8,950 bases of DNA, from the NCBI GenBank assembly GCA_022791355.1, contig JAAVYX010000215.1:1-8950 (forward strand), written 5' to 3'. Both the position numbers and the translations under genes were made by a program. The stretch's first letter is position 1, and every line of letters starts with the position of its first letter. Positions 7,179 to 8,950 of the stretch are shown here, piece by piece. Source of the stretch: Clostridiales bacterium. GTDB taxonomy: Bacteria > Bacillota > Clostridia > Oscillospirales > Acutalibacteraceae. The notes below the pieces were generated by a model. That model did not search any database, was not told where the DNA came from, and saw nothing but the letters and a program-made list of their open reading frames with translations.

Positions 7179-7601
7179 GTATTTTCAAAAGAATCCTTTT
7201 TACTATACCTTAAAACTGTAATATAACTTTACAGGGGGGCTCCCACGCACGCAGCAGTTTTGGCTGCCGGCCAACAGCCGCCAGTTGCCGAACGCAGTTT
7301 GGCAACTGGCGGGCCGCTCAAAGGGACGGCCTTTGCAGGCCGCTCTGGCGAGGGATTCCTGTCGGCCGTCCCACAGGACGGCTGCCTCGCCCGCCTTGCC
7401 TGCGTGGATTTTCTCCAAAACGGCGAAGTACCCAGCGGTCATCCCGCATAGGGGCTGGCCGAACGCGAGCAGCCATTCCCTTAGAGTGGCTGGCTATCGT
7501 CCGCAAATTTGAGAACGCCGCCCGCCCTCGTTGGGTCCCTGCTGGGCGTATTTTCCCTTTCAATCGATGGTTTTCTCTGAAATAGGAGACTGCATTTGTA
7601 T
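7179..7601. repeat. Non-coding stretch with many GC-rich hairpins (probable dispersed repeat)
   Basis: No convincing gene lies here. Starting just after the glycosidase there is CTGTAA-N7-TTACAG (7216-7234), then a run of symmetric elements. These are CCGCCAGTTGCC/GGCAACTGGCGG (7278-7289 with 7301-7312, perfect), CGGCCT/AGGCCG (7327-7332 with 7337-7342, tetraloop TTGC), GGGACGGCC/GGCCGTCCC (7323-7331 with 7364-7372) and CCTGT/ACAGG (7358-7362 with 7373-7377). GGCCGCTC is also directly repeated (7312-7319 and 7338-7345). On the minus strand two overlapping frames stay open through the element, but neither has a ribosome binding site or domain. I believe similar stretches recur between genes of gut clostridia and are often mis-called as small proteins; this is recollection, not a search result. 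Confidence 0.55.
7278..7312. repeat. Perfect 12-bp inverted repeat
   Basis: CCGCCAGTTGCC and GGCAACTGGCGG face each other across an 11-base loop. No T-run follows on either strand, so it is not a simple intrinsic terminator. It is the longest perfect stem within the 7179-7601 element. Confidence 0.8.
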
Positions 7602-7640
7602 AAGCGGCCCCTCATTTCTGCGGATGGAGGGGCCGCTTTT
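7602..7640 (+). terminator. Probable Rho-independent terminator
   Basis: AAGCGGCCCCTC (7602-7613) pairs perfectly with GAGGGGCCGCTT (7627-7638) around a 13-base loop. The last pairs run into TTTT (7637-7640). The stem is strong and the T-tract short. It would stop read-through from the glycosidase (stop codon 424 bases upstream) before the second regulator. The opposite strand has no T-run, so it acts on the plus strand. Confidence 0.7.
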
Positions 7641-7774
7641 CCGCTGGGCGCTGTACGTGGGATGCGTAGGTTACAGTCTACGCGCTGTGGGAATATTACC
7701 ATCTGTCTCCAAAGGTTAAAACGCCGCTGGGCGTATTAGTCTTTGAAGGCGGATGGTACGATATATAAAACATA

Positions 7775-7803
7775 TTGCAATAAAGGGCTTCTTTTGGTAT
7801 GCT
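7775..7803 (+). promoter_or_regulatory. Promoter of the second AraC-type regulator
   Basis: TTGCAA (7775-7780) and TATGCT (7798-7803) are separated by exactly 17 bases, and a TGG just before the -10 makes it an extended -10. Initiation near 7810 leaves a leader of about 24 bases before the ATG at 7834. The promoter lies downstream of the in-frame ATG at 7753, which argues against that longer start. Confidence 0.65.
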
Positions 7804-7833
7804 CATAAGGGGTATGAAAGGCGGTGTGTCAGC

Positions 7834-8688
7834 ATGGATATCGAATTTCAGTTTAAGTATACCCCGCGGCCCGACCCGGCGGATTTCCGCAACCATACCC
7901 ATAACGCCTGCGAGCTGCTGTACTTTCTGGATGGAGCGGGCAGCTACGTGGTGGAGGGAACCGCCTACGAGCTGCATCCCCAGACCCTGATGATCATGCG
8001 GCCGGGGGAGATGCATTACGCCGCCGTCCGGCCGGACCATGCCTACCGCAGAATCTGTGTCAACTTCACCCAGGCCCTGCTGGAGGCTTTGGACCCCGCG
8101 GGCCTGCTGCTGCATCCCTTTCAGGATCGGGAGCTGGGACAGAACAACCAGTATGAGGAGCGCATGGTGGACGTTCGCTTTATAGAGGCCTGTCTTTTAA
8201 AGATGGATAAGGCCGACCCCACGACCGATTACGGCTACCTGCTCATGCGCTCCAATCTCTACGCCGCCCTCTGCGAGGTCTACAAGGGGTACCAATGCGT
8301 GGAGGAGCTGGAGCTTTCCAACTGCGCCAGCGGAGATTTGATGTACGAGGTCATCCGGTATATCAACCAGAATCTGAGCGCGGATTTATCTCTGCCCATA
8401 CTGGAGAAACGTTTTTTTATCAGCCGGCAGTATCTCAACCAGCGTTTCAAAAAGGCTACCGGTACGACCGTGTGGGACTATATCCTAACCAAACGGCTGA
8501 TACGGGCCAATCAGCTCATGGACGAGGGAGAACCGGCCACCGCCGCCGCCTTTGCCAGCGGCTTTTCGGATTACTCCTCCTTTTACCGGGCCTATAAATC
8601 CAAGTTCCAGGTATCTCCCCGCCAGCGGGGCAAAGGGGCCGGTCTCGCCTCCACCGAGGTGGTTTGTCATGCGGCCGCGCGTAAATGA
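7834..8688 (+). CDS. AraC-family transcriptional regulator
   Basis: This 284-residue protein starts at the ATG at 7834. AAAGGCGG (7817-7824) stands nine bases upstream, and a good promoter sits just before it. An in-frame ATG at 7753 would precede the promoter and lacks a spaced ribosome site. The N-terminal half (about 15-100) is an AraC-type cupin with His21-x-His23-x3-Glu27, a LLYFLDGAGSYVVEG strand pair and the LMIMRPGEMHYA turn. The C-terminal HTH_18-type domain (about 170-264) begins EVIRYINQNLSADLSLPILE, continues with FFISRQYLNQRFKKATG and ends with the second helix unit AAAFASGFSDYSSFYRAYKSKF and the expected SPRQ. It is probably a ligand-responsive activator. Its place after the glycosidase, with a similar regulator before it, suggests control of carbohydrate use; target and inducer are unknown. 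Confidence 0.93.
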   Translation: MDIEFQFKYTPRPDPADFRNHTHNACELLYFLDGAGSYVVEGTAYELHPQTLMIMRPGEMHYAAVRPDHAYRRICVNFTQALLEALDPAGLLLHPFQDRELGQNNQYEERMVDVRFIEACLLKMDKADPTTDYGYLLMRSNLYAALCEVYKGYQCVEELELSNCASGDLMYEVIRYINQNLSADLSLPILEKRFFISRQYLNQRFKKATGTTVWDYILTKRLIRANQLMDEGEPATAAAFASGFSDYSSFYRAYKSKFQVSPRQRGKGAGLASTEVVCHAAARK

Positions 8689-8701
8689 GCGAATCAACGA
8701 A

Positions 8702-8735
8702 AAAGGCGCTTTATCCTTTCGGGTAAAGCGCCTTT
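8702..8735. terminator. Two-way terminator hairpin
   Basis: AAAGGCGCTTTA (8702-8713) pairs perfectly with TAAAGCGCCTTT (8724-8735); a T-G pair and CC/GG extend it to a 15-bp stem with a TTTC tetraloop. On the plus strand only TTT follows, 14 bases after the regulator's stop codon. On the minus strand the stem ends in TTTTT (complement of 8700-8704). It can serve both the regulator and convergent transcription from the right. Confidence 0.8.
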
Positions 8736-8839
8736 GGATATGTGGAGATGGTTTATAGATGGGATTTAGTTCTGTAAAGCATGGATATCCAGGGTTGTTA
8801 AAATATTCAGCGCCTGCTAGTCGAAGCGGTTTGCTGCGT

Positions 8840-8870
8840 AAAAAAAGTAACCCGAACGCTGCGGGTAAAC
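8840..8870 (-). terminator. Probable terminator of a minus-strand gene
   Basis: Read on the minus strand, ACCCG (complement of 8862-8866) pairs with CGGGT (complement of 8850-8854) around a 7-base loop. Imperfect outer pairs follow, then seven T residues (complement of 8840-8846). The stem is short but the T-run is strong. It begins 14 bases after the stop codon of the minus-strand frame at 8884, which supports that gene being real. Confidence 0.55.
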
Positions 8871-8883
8871 TGCGGCCCTTTGC

Positions 8884-8950
8884 TCATCTGTCCGCCGCGG
8901 ATGCGGGCAAGACCTCCCGGACCGACAGCCGCTCCCCATCCACCGAAAAC
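8884..8950 (-). CDS. C-terminal end of a minus-strand gene (start outside window)
   Basis: On the minus strand a frame is open from the window edge to a TGA whose complement is 8884-8886, giving 21 residues that include VDGERLSVREVLP. Codon choice (GTG, GAG, CTG, CGG, GTC) matches the GC-rich usage of the true genes here, and a probable terminator follows at once. Too little is visible to name a family. The other minus-strand frames in this stretch read as Arg/Gly/Pro-rich or arbitrary sequence. The gene would be convergent with the second regulator. Confidence 0.45.
   Translation of the reverse strand, partial: FSVDGERLSVREVLPASAADR

Noticed and set aside
7203..7563. Minus-strand open frames of 79 and 81 residues
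   Set aside because: Two frames overlap over the same hairpins, with no start signal. A repeat element explains them better than a gene.
7753..7833. Longer start for the second AraC regulator
   Set aside because: The ATG at 7753 has no properly spaced Shine-Dalgarno sequence and lies upstream of a good promoter (7775-7803). The cupin fold begins after the ATG at 7834.
8832..8950. Plus-strand frame open to the window edge
   Set aside because: No start codon with a ribosome binding site is visible, and the minus strand has a better coding and terminator signal.
1..8950. CRISPR array, tRNA, rRNA, transposase or phage genes
   Set aside because: No regularly spaced repeats, cloverleaf-like RNA or recognisable mobile-element protein was found on either strand.

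Overview
The window reads as chromosomal DNA from a high-G+C Firmicute, most likely a gut Oscillospiraceae/Ruminococcaceae-type clostridium. Evidence for this: GC-rich codon choice inside AT-rich, Gram-positive-style promoters; strong AGGAGG-type ribosome binding sites; a 90-residue DUF6809-like protein; and a very large secreted modular glycosidase ending in a type I dockerin. The assignment is by style only; there is no rRNA or other marker gene.

Layout. (1) 1-933: an AraC-family regulator whose 5' end lies outside the window, with an acidic tail after the HTH domain. (2) 934-1389: a non-coding stretch with nested inverted repeats, an exact 14-bp tandem repeat, a strong intrinsic terminator, and then an AT-rich promoter with a palindrome over its -35 region. 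(3) 1390-1662: a 90-residue DUF6809-like protein. (4) 1663-1994: an AT-rich control region with two operator-like palindromes, an extended -10 promoter and a strong Shine-Dalgarno sequence. (5) 1995-7178: a 1,727-residue secreted GH36-like glycosidase with two CBM6/35-like modules, an Ig-like module, an NPCBM-like module, helical spacers and a C-terminal dockerin. (6) 7179-7833: a non-coding stretch with GC-rich hairpins that looks like a dispersed repeat, then a terminator and the promoter of the next gene. (7) 7834-8688: a second AraC-family regulator. (8) 8689-8950: a two-way terminator, a minus-strand terminator and the last codons of a minus-strand gene entering from the right.

Working model. 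The glycosidase is an extracellular enzyme for complex glycans. Its alpha-galactosidase-like fold suggests alpha-galactosides or alpha-GalNAc-type ends, but the sequence alone does not fix the substrate. The two flanking AraC-type sensors, each with a cupin ligand-binding domain, are natural candidates to switch it on. Each transcription unit appears to have its own promoter, so this is a cluster of monocistronic units rather than one operon. No transporter, tRNA, rRNA, CRISPR array or transposase was seen.

Most worth a second look: the GH36-like active site keeps the Asp-Asp-x-Trp sugar-binding motif and the nucleophile Asp, but appears to lack the usual acid/base Asp and the Lys before the nucleophile. 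The two structured intergenic elements also deserve attention.
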